DNA of 64,000 nucleotides. Origin: Corynebacterium uropygiale (GTDB taxonomy: Bacteria; Actinomycetota; Actinomycetes; Mycobacteriales; Mycobacteriaceae). The notes beneath the pieces are model-generated. The model was not told the origin of the DNA and made no database searches. It worked only from the letters and a program-made list of their open reading frames with translations. The DNA is taken from contig NZ_JAKGSI010000002.1 of NCBI RefSeq assembly GCF_021568315.1, positions 451,071 through 515,070 of the forward strand, written 5' to 3'. Positions 49,337 to 59,691 of the stretch are shown piece by piece. How positions within the stretch are numbered: position 1 is the stretch's first letter; the number at the start of each line of letters is the position of its first letter. Both the position numbers and the translations under genes were made by a program.

Positions 49337-49915
49337 CTACCCCATCGCGGCGTCCTCGATGCTATCCACGTCGGGCAGCAGGGGTGCTAGCTCGGGAAGC
49401 TGATCGAGGGAGTCCAGCCCCAGCAGCTCAAGGAAAAGCTCCGTGGTGGCGTAGTGATGGGCGACGCCCGAATCCGGTGTGTCCACCTCCTTGATGAGCC
49501 CCCGCAGCTGGAGGGTCCGCATGACGCCGTCGACATTGACGCCACGCACCGCCGAGACCTGCCCCCGGGTCACCGGCTGGCGATAGGCCACCACCGCAAG
49601 GGTTTCCATAGCCGCCCGGGAAAGCGTCGTCCTCGCGCCGTCGAGAAGGAATTGCTCGACGGCCTCTGCATTGGCAGGGCGGGTGTAGAAGCGCCAGCCC
49701 TCCTCGGTCTCGCGCAGGTCGATGCCGCTTCCCCGCGCGTCGAACTCCTCGGCCACGGTGGTGAGCTCGCGCAGGACCTCCTCGGGGCTGCTCTCCACCG
49801 CGGAGGCCAAGGTGTCGACGCTCGCAGGCGCGTCGATGACGAGGAGGATCGACTCCAGCCGGGAGCGCAGCGGCGAGACGAGCGGGAGCTGATCGGAGGA
49901 GATATGCACAGGGCG
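49337..49915 (-). CDS. scpB: Segregation and condensation protein B
   Basis: 192 residues from ATG 49915 (MRPVHISSDQLPLVSPLRS); GTG 49960 in the same frame is the alternative and neither has a good ribosome binding site. Two winged helices: SRLESILLVIDAPASVDTLA... and LSRAAMETLAVVAYRQPVTRGQVSAVRGV, ending with GLIKEVDTPDSGVAHHYATT, the ScpB signature. ScpB is the kite subunit of the Smc-ScpAB condensin. scpA lies two genes upstream in the operon order, with a divergent GNAT gene inserted between scpA and scpB. Confidence 0.92.
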   Translation of the reverse strand, partial: RPVHISSDQLPLVSPLRSRLESILLVIDAPASVDTLASAVESSPEEVLRELTTVAEEFDARGSGIDLRETEEGWRFYTRPANAEAVEQFLLDGARTTLSRAAMETLAVVAYRQPVTRGQVSAVRGVNVDGVMRTLQLRGLIKEVDTPDSGVAHHYATTELFLELLGLDSLDQLPELAPLLPDVDSIEDAAMG

Positions 49916-49980
49916 CATTCTATCGGCGACGCCGGGGGCACCTCGGACTACCCCTCTCACCCCGCGCAGACACTGTGACC

Positions 49981-49986
49981 TACACT
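49981..49986 (+). promoter_or_regulatory. Leaderless -10 box for the GNAT gene
   Basis: TACACT then 8 nt then ATG at 49995. Its complement offers TAGTGT as a possible minus-strand -10 for scpB. Confidence 0.5.
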
Positions 49987-49994
49987 ACTGTGAC

Positions 49995-50558
49995 ATGAGT
50001 ATCATTACACGCACCGACAGACTGCTTCTTCTCCCCCTCGATGTCACGCATACCGAGGAGGCCTTCAAGGTGTATGGCGATCCCCGCATCTGGGAGCATC
50101 GCCCCCAGGCCCGCCACGAGTCAGCGAGGGAGACGCTCGCGCTCATTGACCACGCCCAGCAGTGCTGGGCCCAGTACGGTCTGGGCCCCTGGGCCGTCTA
50201 CCTCCGCGACCAGCCCACGGAATTCATCGGCGTCGGAGGGCTGGAGGGCGTGGCCAACCGCGTCTGGGACCTCAAGTTCCGCCTCCGGCCCGAGAAGTGG
50301 GGCCACGGCTACGCCACCGAGGTCGCCGAGCGCGCCCTCCTCGAGGCCTCCCGCTGCGAGACCTCCCTCCCCGTGAGCGCCCGCGTCACCGTCAACCACC
50401 CCGTGTCCATCCGCGTCCTCGAAAAGCTCGGGCTCCACGCGGTGTGGGAGGGCCGCCGCGTCCGCACCGAGGACGATCCCTCCGAGCCCCTCGTCCGCAT
50501 TTATTCCAATGAGGATCTGGACGAGACCACCCTCTCCATCCTCCAGGCGCGGCCCTAA
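49995..50558 (+). CDS. GNAT-family N-acetyltransferase (RimJ/RimL-like)
   Basis: 187 residues. ITRTDRLLLLPLDVTHTEEA is the N-terminal strand of RimJ/RimL-like GNATs, followed by EFIGVGGLEGV, then the acetyl-CoA loop region RPEKWGHGYATEVAERALLE and NHPVSIRVLEKLGLHAVW. It probably acetylates a protein N-terminus or a small amine; the target is not known. It is the only plus-strand gene between 46.2 and 63.8 kb and splits the scpA-scpB pair, which points to a local insertion. It is transcribed from its own leaderless promoter. Confidence 0.85.
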   Translation: MSIITRTDRLLLLPLDVTHTEEAFKVYGDPRIWEHRPQARHESARETLALIDHAQQCWAQYGLGPWAVYLRDQPTEFIGVGGLEGVANRVWDLKFRLRPEKWGHGYATEVAERALLEASRCETSLPVSARVTVNHPVSIRVLEKLGLHAVWEGRRVRTEDDPSEPLVRIYSNEDLDETTLSILQARP

Positions 50559-50570
50559 AGCCCTGGCCGC

Positions 50571-51401
50571 CTAATCCCAGTTGGAGGAGGCGACGACGGA
50601 CGGGTCCACATCCAGGCCCGTCCACTGAATGCGCAGTTCCCCGAGCGCCTCCTCCTGCTCGGTGTCGACGGCCTTAGCCTTGTAGAGCTCCAGCAGAGCC
50701 AGGAAGCGGCCCACGATCTCCATCGAGACGCTGCATTCCCGGGTGAGCGCCCCGAAGCTCGTCCATTCCCGGGCTCCAAGCAGCTTGAGGATGTCGAGGA
50801 TCTTGCGTGCCTGCGCCGGAACACTCACCGGCACCTGGTGGACGTGACTGGTTTGCACCTCCTCGGGCGGAGCAGGCCTAAAGACGCTCGCGGCGAGCTG
50901 CGCAAAACTCTCGGGGGTGTGCTGCAGCGCCACGGGCGGGAGGAGGGAGAGGAAGCGCTCTTCGGGTGCCACCGCCCGCGGGTATCGACGGCGGGCATCG
51001 CGCTGCCACTCCCGGAATTGATCGGCGACCCTGCTGTACGCGCGGTACTGCAAAAGCCGGGCGAAGAGGAGATCCCTCGCGGATAGCAGCTCCAGATCCT
51101 CCTCATCATCCACATCACCGTGTGGAAGGAGCCGGGCAGCCTTGAGATCGAGCAACGTCGCCGCGACGAGGAGGAACTGCGTGGTCTCATCCAGGTCAGC
51201 CTCCGGCCCGAGGCTTCGGGTATAGGCCACGAACTCATCTGTCACCTGCGCGAGCGCGACCTCCGTCACGTCCATCCGCTGGGCGTGGATGAGCTGGAGC
51301 AGCAGGTCAAAGGGCCCCTCGAAGTTGTGCAGCGCGACGCGGAAGCCGGTGAGCTCCGGCTGGACGGCCTCCCCCTCCGCGGGGTGCGGGCGAGATGCCA
51401 T
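50571..51401 (-). CDS. scpA: Segregation and condensation protein A
   Basis: 276 residues. The ScpA N-terminus is clear (FRVALHNFEGPFDLLLQLIH, AQRMDVTEVALAQVTDEFVAY), then LVAATLLDLKAARLLPHG and a C-terminal winged helix with LRIQWTG. ScpA is the kleisin that bridges the Smc heads. It starts 8 nt after the parA-like gene. Its stop lies 13 nt from the convergent GNAT gene. Confidence 0.93.
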   Translation of the reverse strand: MASRPHPAEGEAVQPELTGFRVALHNFEGPFDLLLQLIHAQRMDVTEVALAQVTDEFVAYTRSLGPEADLDETTQFLLVAATLLDLKAARLLPHGDVDDEEDLELLSARDLLFARLLQYRAYSRVADQFREWQRDARRRYPRAVAPEERFLSLLPPVALQHTPESFAQLAASVFRPAPPEEVQTSHVHQVPVSVPAQARKILDILKLLGAREWTSFGALTRECSVSMEIVGRFLALLELYKAKAVDTEQEEALGELRIQWTGLDVDPSVVASSNWD

Positions 51402-51409
51402 GGGACCAG

Positions 51410-52282
51410 CTATCGGGTGGTCCGCTCGATCACCTCGCGGGCGAGGTTGCGGTACTGCTCAGCTCCCTGAGACTTCGGGGCCCAGGTGATGATGGGTTCC
51501 CCGGCCACCGAGGTCTCGGGGAATCGCACCGTCCGCGTGATGACGGTGTCGAAGACCTTGTCGTCGAAGACTTCCATCACCCGGCTCATGACCTCCCGGG
51601 CGTGGCTGGTCCGGCGGTCGAACATCGTCACGAGAATGCCGACGATCTCCAGGTCAAAGTTCAGCCGATCCCGCACCTTTTCCACCGTGTCCGTGAGGAG
51701 TGCCAGGCCGCGCAGCGAGAAGAACTCGCACTCCATCGGAATGATCACCCCGTGGGCGCAGGCCAAGGCATTGACGGTGAGCAGGCCAAGGGAGGGCTGG
51801 CAGTCCACGATGATGTAGTCATAATCGCGCATGACCGGACGCAGCGCCCGGGCCAGGGTCTGCTCCCGCCCCACCTCGTTGACCAGCTGGATCTCTGCAG
51901 CCGAGAGATCAATGTTCGCCGGAATGAGGTCAAGGCCGGGGATAGCGGTGTGCACGAGGACGCCGTGGATCGTCGTCGTGTGATCAATGAGGAGGTTGTA
52001 CACCGTGACATCCAAGTCCTGGTGCTTGACCCCCAGGCCGGCAGAGAGCGCCCCCTGCGGGTCGAGGTCCACCATGAGGACCTTCCGCCCGAGTTCAGCG
52101 AGGCAGGCGCCCAGGTTAATGGTGGACGTGGTCTTCCCCACGCCGCCCTTCTGGTTGCACATGGCAAGAACGGTTGCGGGGCCGTGCTTCTCCAACGGTG
52201 CGGGTTCGGGCAGCTCACGAACGGGCCGCCCAGTCAGCCCATATTCCACGTCGGGGGCGTCAAAAAGTCCCGAATCGCTCAC
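51410..52282 (-). CDS. ParA/Soj-family ATPase (orphan, in the scpA operon)
   Basis: 290 residues from GTG 52282, which has AGAAGG 7 nt upstream; a TTG 6 nt earlier is the alternative. Deviant Walker A in NQKGGVGKTTSTINLGACLA, LMVDLDPQGALSAGLG, DYIIVDCQPSLGLLTVNALA and TMFDRRTSHAREVM are diagnostic. No parB or parS is present here, so this is the second, orphan ParA found beside scpAB and xerD in corynebacteria and mycobacteria. It probably positions a cellular cargo or assists segregation. A TAGGCT -10-like box (52333-52338, minus strand) gives it a possible own promoter. Confidence 0.9.
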   Translation of the reverse strand: MSDSGLFDAPDVEYGLTGRPVRELPEPAPLEKHGPATVLAMCNQKGGVGKTTSTINLGACLAELGRKVLMVDLDPQGALSAGLGVKHQDLDVTVYNLLIDHTTTIHGVLVHTAIPGLDLIPANIDLSAAEIQLVNEVGREQTLARALRPVMRDYDYIIVDCQPSLGLLTVNALACAHGVIIPMECEFFSLRGLALLTDTVEKVRDRLNFDLEIVGILVTMFDRRTSHAREVMSRVMEVFDDKVFDTVITRTVRFPETSVAGEPIITWAPKSQGAEQYRNLAREVIERTTR

Positions 52283-52383
52283 AGTCAACCCTTCTTCCTT
52301 GACACTGAGGGATGTCTCACCCCTGTGACTTTAGCCTACATGCCCGGGTGGGGATCACACATGAGCCCCACCGTGCTCGGCCA

Positions 52384-53301
52384 TCATCCGCGCGATCGGG
52401 CCCGCGGGTGAGCCATGGTCCACACGCTGCGGAGGTTCTCCGCGCTGACGTGGGTGTAGATCTGGGTCGTCGTCACGGAGGAGTGCCCCAGCAACTCCTG
52501 CACCACGCGCACATCCGCCCCGCCCTCCAGGAGGTGCGTGGCAAAACTGTGTCTCAGGGTGTGCGGAGAGATCTCGGCCTCGATGCCCGCCCTCTGCGCG
52601 CACTGCTTGATCACAGCCCAGGCGCTCTGACGGGACAGCGCCCCGCCTCGCTTGTTGAGGAACAGCGCAGGGCTCTTCCCCTTGCTCAGCTGCGGGCGCC
52701 CGCGCACCAGGTAGGCGTCGACGGCCTCGAGAGCCTTCCCGCCAATCGGCACGATGCGCTCCTTCGATCCCTTGCCCAGGAAGCGGAGGATGCCGCCGCA
52801 GTCCGTGAGGTCATCGACGCACAGCCGAAGGACCTCCGAGACGCGCGCGCCGGTCCCATAGAGCACCTCGACGAGGGCCCGATCACGGAGATCCTCCGCC
52901 CGCGCCTCTTCCCCGGTGGGGATCGCTTCGATGAGATGCTCAACCTCATCGATTGTCAGCGTGTCCGGCAGGTGGGTGCCTGTGGACGGCGGCTGGACAT
53001 CCTGGGCGACGTCGACGTCGAGATGCCCCTCCGCCACCCCAAAGCGATGAAGCCCCCGAGCCACGACGAGCGCCCTCCCCGCCGAAGAGGCCGCGAGCCC
53101 GCGCCGACGCAGCTCTGCGACATAGTTCTCGACATCCGTCGTGCTCACGGCCCGAAGGTCAGTGATCTGGGATGCCTCCAGCCACTCGCAATAGCGCTCG
53201 ATATCGCGTTGATAATTGCTCAGCGTGTTCGCGGAGAGCCCCCGCTCCACCGTGAGGTGGTTGATCCACTGGGTGGCGAGCCCGCGGGGATCGACGCTCA
53301 T
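52384..53301 (-). CDS. xerD: Tyrosine recombinase XerD
   Basis: 305 residues. A core-binding N-terminal domain ([20 protein letters not shown]) precedes the catalytic domain with Arg in [11 protein letters not shown], His/Arg in [18 protein letters not shown], then [16 protein letters not shown] with the second His and the nucleophilic tyrosine. XerD with XerC resolves chromosome dimers at dif. Its ATG overlaps the stop of the NUDIX gene (ATGA). Confidence 0.93.
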   Translation of the reverse strand: MSVDPRGLATQWINHLTVERGLSANTLSNYQRDIERYCEWLEASQITDLRAVSTTDVENYVAELRRRGLAASSAGRALVVARGLHRFGVAEGHLDVDVAQDVQPPSTGTHLPDTLTIDEVEHLIEAIPTGEEARAEDLRDRALVEVLYGTGARVSEVLRLCVDDLTDCGGILRFLGKGSKERIVPIGGKALEAVDAYLVRGRPQLSKGKSPALFLNKRGGALSRQSAWAVIKQCAQRAGIEAEISPHTLRHSFATHLLEGGADVRVVQELLGHSSVTTTQIYTHVSAENLRSVWTMAHPRARSRG

Positions 53302-53969
53302 ATCCTCTTCATGTCCGGCTCGACGCCCTGAGCAATCCGGCGTTCCGCAAGGTGCCGGGGCCGGAACTCGAAGGGGATGTCCACGGGCCGCGCCGTGGCC
53401 CGGCCGGAGAGCACCTCGCGGGCGCTGAGGATGCCGGCGATCGCGATGGAGTTCACCACCTCGCCCCGGAAGATCATCGCCGTGGCCTCGTCGAGCCCCA
53501 TCCAGCGGAAGGCCATATCGGCCTCCTCGTCCGTGGCCTCGGGGCGGGGAATCTCACGGAGATCCTCGGCGAGAAAGACGCGCACGGCTTCCTCGCAGAA
53601 CCCGGGGCTCGTCACCAGGTCCACGAGCACGCCCCACGACTCCGCAGCGAGCCCCGCCTCTTCCTCCAGCTCCCGCTGGGCACAGGTGAGCTCGGGCTCG
53701 TGGGCAACGTCGAGGATTCCCGCCGGAAGCTCCCACAGCCGCTGGCCCACACAGTGACGGTACTGCTTGACCATGGCGATCTCACTCGCCCCAGTCGACG
53801 CATTCTTCCGGTGGGCCACAATGGCCACCGCCCCGAAGTGCTCGACGATCTCCCGGTAGCTGCGCTTCCCACCGGGCATCTCCACCTCATCGCGGCGGAG
53901 CCCGAGAATCGGCGACTCGACGAGGACCTCCGAATCATGAACCGTGAACGTGTGCTGGCCTGCAGCCAT
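53298..53969 (-). CDS. NUDIX hydrolase, ADP-ribose pyrophosphatase-like
   Basis: 223 residues. The NUDIX box is [24 protein letters not shown], with the REx2EE core (RELEEEAG) intact, inside a fold that begins [20 protein letters not shown] (ADP-ribose pyrophosphatase pattern). The preceding LWELPAG is typical of this subfamily. It hydrolyses a nucleoside diphosphate linked to another moiety, probably ADP-ribose. It lies 3 nt after pyrG and overlaps xerD. Confidence 0.88.
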   Translation of the reverse strand: MAAGQHTFTVHDSEVLVESPILGLRRDEVEMPGGKRSYREIVEHFGAVAIVAHRKNASTGASEIAMVKQYRHCVGQRLWELPAGILDVAHEPELTCAQRELEEEAGLAAESWGVLVDLVTSPGFCEEAVRVFLAEDLREIPRPEATDEEADMAFRWMGLDEATAMIFRGEVVNSIAIAGILSAREVLSGRATARPVDIPFEFRPRHLAERRIAQGVEPDMKRI

Positions 53970-53972
53970 GTC

Positions 53973-55748
<1,776 letters not shown>

Positions 55749-55750
55749 TC

Positions 55751-55759
55751 AGTATATCA
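55751..55759 (-). promoter_or_regulatory. Extended -10 promoter of pyrG
   Basis: TGATATACT on the minus strand, an extended -10 (TGN-TATACT), overlapping the stop codon of steB. The leader to GTG 55628 is about 115 nt. The same 12-nt core, ACTGATATACTG, occurs at the TPR gene promoter at 63789-63800. Confidence 0.6.
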
Positions 55760-56698
55760 GTCCTTCGACAGATGAGGCACAACTGCCTCGGCCGAGGCTG
55801 CCGCACCATAGTGTCCGTGCTGGTCTTTCAGCAGCTCAGAGACGGCGAGCACGACGCCCAGCCGGCCCCAATCCTGGTCCAGGGAATCGACCGTCGAGAG
55901 CTCCTTGATCTTGGATCCGCGGAGCTGGCCGAGCAGACCGCTATCCGCTGCCGTGTGGATGCGCCCCGCCACGACAAGACCATCAGACTGCACTGCCAGG
56001 GAGCGGGAGAAGTTCGCGAGCATCCCCGCATCGAAGTTCTTGTCCCCGCTGCCGTCGGAATCCCCCGTGATGAGGATGACGGAGTTCGCGGGTTCGAGGG
56101 AGTCCTCGTAGTTGATGAAGCCCTCGCCCTTGAGTGCCTCGAGGAGGAGCGTGCGATCCTTCTCCGAGGCGGCCGGGTCCTTGGTCCCCGGCTTGTTGAG
56201 AAGCGCCGGGCCGAGGGCATCGCCCGCGTGGGTGCCGGGGTCCAGGTCTTTCTCGTTGAGCTGGGCGCCCGTCGGCAGCGTGTTCGCAACGATCGACTTC
56301 AGCCTGTCCGCGCCGTCGCTGCTGCTAAACAGCTCGGTAAGCCGCAGCTCGCCGGTGGTGTGTGCGCCCGCGTCCTTGAGAAGGGAGTTCACCGCGGAGA
56401 CGTCCTCGTCGTCGGCATCGGCGGTGCGGATGACGAGCACCGAGGAGTCCTCCAAGGTCCCCTTCACGGAGCCCGAGGCGAGCTCAGCGACTACGCTGTC
56501 CGCGCTATCCGCCTGCGCCCGGGCGATCTCCGCCTGGCTATTGGCCTGGTCAAGCTGCTGCTGATCGATACCCGATCCACCGAGCCCGTCCGTCGCGGGG
56601 CTAATGACCAACGCCCCCAGGAGGGTGCCCGCCGCCACGCCGAAGCCTAATCCCGCGATGAGAAATCCGCCGCGGCCCTGCCCATTGTGTCCTGCCAT
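55757..56698 (-). CDS. steB: SteB / MctB-family envelope protein
   Basis: 313 residues. One N-terminal membrane segment (FLIAGLGFGVAAGTLLGALV, ~12-32), a coiled-coil-prone stretch (QLDQANSQAEIARAQADSA) and a conserved extracytoplasmic domain (LEDSSVLVIRTADADDEDVS, SVILITGDSDGSGDKNFDAG). Family members include Mtb MctB (copper resistance) and C. glutamicum SteB, which with SteA controls septal cell-wall cleavage. It follows steA by 21 nt. Either naming fits; the coupling to steA favours SteB. Confidence 0.88.
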   Translation of the reverse strand: MAGHNGQGRGGFLIAGLGFGVAAGTLLGALVISPATDGLGGSGIDQQQLDQANSQAEIARAQADSADSVVAELASGSVKGTLEDSSVLVIRTADADDEDVSAVNSLLKDAGAHTTGELRLTELFSSSDGADRLKSIVANTLPTGAQLNEKDLDPGTHAGDALGPALLNKPGTKDPAASEKDRTLLLEALKGEGFINYEDSLEPANSVILITGDSDGSGDKNFDAGMLANFSRSLAVQSDGLVVAGRIHTAADSGLLGQLRGSKIKELSTVDSLDQDWGRLGVVLAVSELLKDQHGHYGAAASAEAVVPHLSKD

Positions 56699-56719
56699 GA
56701 GTGTGCTGTCCCTCCCGGC

Positions 56720-57904
56720 TTACTTAAACCAGCTTTGAACTGTCAGTGCGATGGTGTTCCACGTGTTGATGAGGTTCTCGACGAAAGCCCCGTCGCCGCC
56801 CAAGCCCACGAGGAGGACGATGACCAGGATCGCCACGAGGATCCCCAGCAGGGCCCACGCCCACGCCCCACCCGATCCCGAGCGGGAGGCGGACAGGCGC
56901 AGCACGGCTTCCGAGTCGACGAGCTTGGCGCCTGCCTTCGCCCGCGTGAGAAGGGCGGCCGGGGTGGCTTGCTCGGCGTCGCTGAACACGGCGTCGAGGT
57001 CGAGCGCCGGGCCCACGTTAACGATGAGCTCCGCGCCGTGAAAGTCGGCGAGCAGGATGGCCAGATCCGTCGCCGAGTCCGTCGCGGCGGGGAAGGTCAT
57101 CGCGCCAATACCAAGATCCTGGATCCTTTCGAGGCCAGCCGCGTGACCATCAGGCTCCGCCGGGAGGACAACGCGGGCGCCGCCGCGCAGCGTATCCGCG
57201 CCGATATCCGACGGGTTCCCGACGATGAGGTCCATGTCCAGCCCCGCCTCCGCGAGAACATCGGCAGCCTCGGCCACACCGATGATGACGGGACGCTGCT
57301 CCCGGATGAAGGGCTTCAGGCGGGCCAGCTTTTCCACGAGGTTCGGGTCCGGGGAGACCACCAGCGCCACCCGCCCATCGATGGATGCACCCGTATCGGG
57401 AATCCCGACGCCGTCGATAAGCAGCGGAGACTCCGAGTGGATGAACTGGATGGTGTTCCCGAAGTAGGCCTCCATGTGGTCGACGAGGGACTGCTGTGCC
57501 TCCACGAAGCTCGCTTCCACGGCCTCGCGATCAACGATCGATCCCTCCCCGATCTGCCGCTCTCCCGCGAAGATGGCGCCGTCCTCGTCGACGCGCCCCT
57601 TCTTGCCATCGCGGAAACTATCAAGGATCTCCGCCCCGGCGTCCTCCACGAGGATCATCCCCGCGTCCAGCAGCATCTGCGGCCCGTAGTTGGGGATAGT
57701 TCCCGTGGAGTAGCTGGCAATATTCACCACGACGGCCGGGTTCGCGTCGATGAGGCGCTGCGCTTCACGGCGGGAGAGATCCGGGCTGTCGATGACCGCG
57801 ATGTCTCCGTCGTGAAGGCGCCGGAAGCCCTTGCCGTGGGGAGTGCAGTCGCGCAGCACGCCGTGGGTTCCGGGTTGATCCGAAGAGCGGGAGAACAGAC
57901 TCAT
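56720..57904 (-). CDS. steA: SteA, septation-associated protein with thiamine-pyrophosphokinase-like fold
   Basis: 394 residues. The soluble N-terminal ~330 residues begin DCTPHGKGFRRLHDGDIAVI and contain VVVNIASYSTGTIPNYGP and GLDMDLIVGNPSDIGADTL, the last resembling the thiamine pyrophosphokinase catalytic core (xxGDxDS) but with NPSD in place. One C-terminal membrane helix (AWAWALLGILVAILVIVLLV) is followed by ~20 outside residues. In C. glutamicum SteA localises to the divisome and activates cell separation hydrolases with SteB. Located between recN and steB. Confidence 0.9.
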   Translation of the reverse strand: MSLFSRSSDQPGTHGVLRDCTPHGKGFRRLHDGDIAVIDSPDLSRREAQRLIDANPAVVVNIASYSTGTIPNYGPQMLLDAGMILVEDAGAEILDSFRDGKKGRVDEDGAIFAGERQIGEGSIVDREAVEASFVEAQQSLVDHMEAYFGNTIQFIHSESPLLIDGVGIPDTGASIDGRVALVVSPDPNLVEKLARLKPFIREQRPVIIGVAEAADVLAEAGLDMDLIVGNPSDIGADTLRGGARVVLPAEPDGHAAGLERIQDLGIGAMTFPAATDSATDLAILLADFHGAELIVNVGPALDLDAVFSDAEQATPAALLTRAKAGAKLVDSEAVLRLSASRSGSGGAWAWALLGILVAILVIVLLVGLGGDGAFVENLINTWNTIALTVQSWFK

Positions 57905-57956
57905 GCCGACTATTCTTCCCCCCGCGCCCCCTCCCCAGCGGGAGGCGCGCCGGCGC

Positions 57957-59681
57957 CTAGGCCTTCATCTGGGCAATTTCTCGCTGCGCCTTCTCGAGCA
58001 GCTCCTTGGCGTGCGCGCGCCCCGTCGCCGTGTCCTCGAGGCCGGCGAGCATGCGCGCCAGCTCCTCCACTCGCCGCTCCTCCGCCAGGACCTCGACGCC
58101 CGAGACGACGGAATCCTCCGCGACCTCCTTGGCCACGTGCACATGGGCATCCGCATAGGCCGCGACCTGCGGAAGATGCGTCACGACGATCACCTGATGC
58201 CGCAGGGCCAGCCGCGCGAGGCGTCGGCCAATTTCCACGGCAGCCTTCCCGCCGACACCCGCGTCGACCTCATCAAAGACGAGCGTCCCGCCGCTCGAAC
58301 CCTGCGAGAGGATGACCTCCAGCGCGAGCATCACCCGCGAGAGCTCACCCCCCGACGCCGTGGTGGAGAGCGGCTGGGGCTCAACCCCGGGCGCCTGGGC
58401 GAGGAGCAGCTCGACGTCGTCGAGGCCATGGGGACCTGGCGCGGTCTCCTTTAGTTTCACCTCGAGGCGCGCCTTCGGCATGGCGAGCCCGTGCAGTTCC
58501 TCCGTGACAGCCGCGCTCAGCGCGCGGGCGGCCTTCTGCCGCGCGGCATGAAGCTCCCGGCCGGCGCTGCGCATCCGCTTCTCCGCGGCGGTGAGCTTCT
58601 TAGCGATGCCATCGAGCGCCTCGGGGGAGACGTCCAGGTGCGCGAGCTTCGCCGCGGCCTTCTCCCGCCAGGCCACCACACCCGCGCAATCCGCCGCATA
58701 CTTCCTGGTGAGCGTCTTGAGCTGCTGCTGGCGCTGGAGAAGCTCCTCGAGCTGGGAGGGGTCAGCGGGCAGGTCGGAGAGGAAGCTCCCCAACTCCGCG
58801 GAGATATCTCCAAGCTCCGAGGTGATCGCCGCGAGCTTCTCCCCCATGGCGCGCAGCGCCGGGTCCTCGCTGGCGGCCAGCGCCGCCTCCGCCTGCCCGA
58901 GCAGCGTACTGGCCGCACGATCCTCTGGGTCCATGTCACCAAAGGCCTCTGCCCCGTCGATCGCGGTGAGCGCCTGGGTCGCATCCTCCCGCAGGGTATC
59001 GACGTCTTGGAGCCGTCGAATGGTCTCGACGATCTCCTCGTCCTCTCCCGGCTGGGGATCGATGGAGTCAATCTCATTGAGCGCGAAGCGGAGCCGGTCT
59101 ACCTCCTGGGCGATCTCCCGCCGCTTGGACGTCTTGTCCTTGAGCTCTGTGTCCAGGGCCTTCCATTCGCGCCATGCATCCTGGTAGCGGGCGAGCACGG
59201 GGCCGATCGCCGGATCGCAGCGATCGAGCGCTTCGCGCTGCCGCTCAGCGTCGAGGAGCCGGAGCTGGTCATTCTGGCCGTGGATGGTGAGAAGCTCCGC
59301 GCTGAACTCCTTGAGGGTTGCGGCGGGAACGCTTCGTCCGCCGAGGTGCGCCCGGGACCGCCCCTGGGCGCTCACCTGACGGGAGACGATGAACTCCCCC
59401 TCATCGCCGCTTCCCCCCACACTGTCTACGAGGCGGACAGCGCTCTCGGCGTGATCCGCCGGCAGGTCATCCACCCGAAAATGTCCCTCGACAATCGCAC
59501 GATCGGCCCCCGATCGGACGCGAGAGGCATCGGCGCGACCACCCGTCAGCAGCCGAAGCGCCGTGACGACCATCGTTTTCCCCGCACCCGTCTCACCCGT
59601 GAGGACGGTGAGGCCGGGGCTAAATTCAGCCGAAGCCTCGGGGATCACCCCGAGGTTCCACATCGCGATATCCGCAAGCAT
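57957..59681 (-). CDS. recN: DNA repair protein RecN
   Basis: 574 residues. SMC-like: Walker A VLTGETGAGKTMVVTAL near residue 30-45, coiled-coil middle (KRREIAQEVDRLRFALNEID, and QLEELLQRQQQLKTL), then ABC signature LSTTASGGELSRVMLALEV and Walker B TLVFDEVDAGVGG. RecN acts early in double-strand break repair to hold broken ends and sister DNA. Usual order nadK-recN. Starts 10 nt after nadK. Confidence 0.96.
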   Translation of the reverse strand: MLADIAMWNLGVIPEASAEFSPGLTVLTGETGAGKTMVVTALRLLTGGRADASRVRSGADRAIVEGHFRVDDLPADHAESAVRLVDSVGGSGDEGEFIVSRQVSAQGRSRAHLGGRSVPAATLKEFSAELLTIHGQNDQLRLLDAERQREALDRCDPAIGPVLARYQDAWREWKALDTELKDKTSKRREIAQEVDRLRFALNEIDSIDPQPGEDEEIVETIRRLQDVDTLREDATQALTAIDGAEAFGDMDPEDRAASTLLGQAEAALAASEDPALRAMGEKLAAITSELGDISAELGSFLSDLPADPSQLEELLQRQQQLKTLTRKYAADCAGVVAWREKAAAKLAHLDVSPEALDGIAKKLTAAEKRMRSAGRELHAARQKAARALSAAVTEELHGLAMPKARLEVKLKETAPGPHGLDDVELLLAQAPGVEPQPLSTTASGGELSRVMLALEVILSQGSSGGTLVFDEVDAGVGGKAAVEIGRRLARLALRHQVIVVTHLPQVAAYADAHVHVAKEVAEDSVVSGVEVLAEERRVEELARMLAGLEDTATGRAHAKELLEKAQREIAQMKA

Positions 59682-59691
59682 GGTCTACAGC

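Noticed and set aside
52384..53301. XerD as a mobile-element integrase.
   Set aside because: It is embedded in the conserved pyrG-xerD-parA-scpA operon and matches chromosomal XerD throughout.
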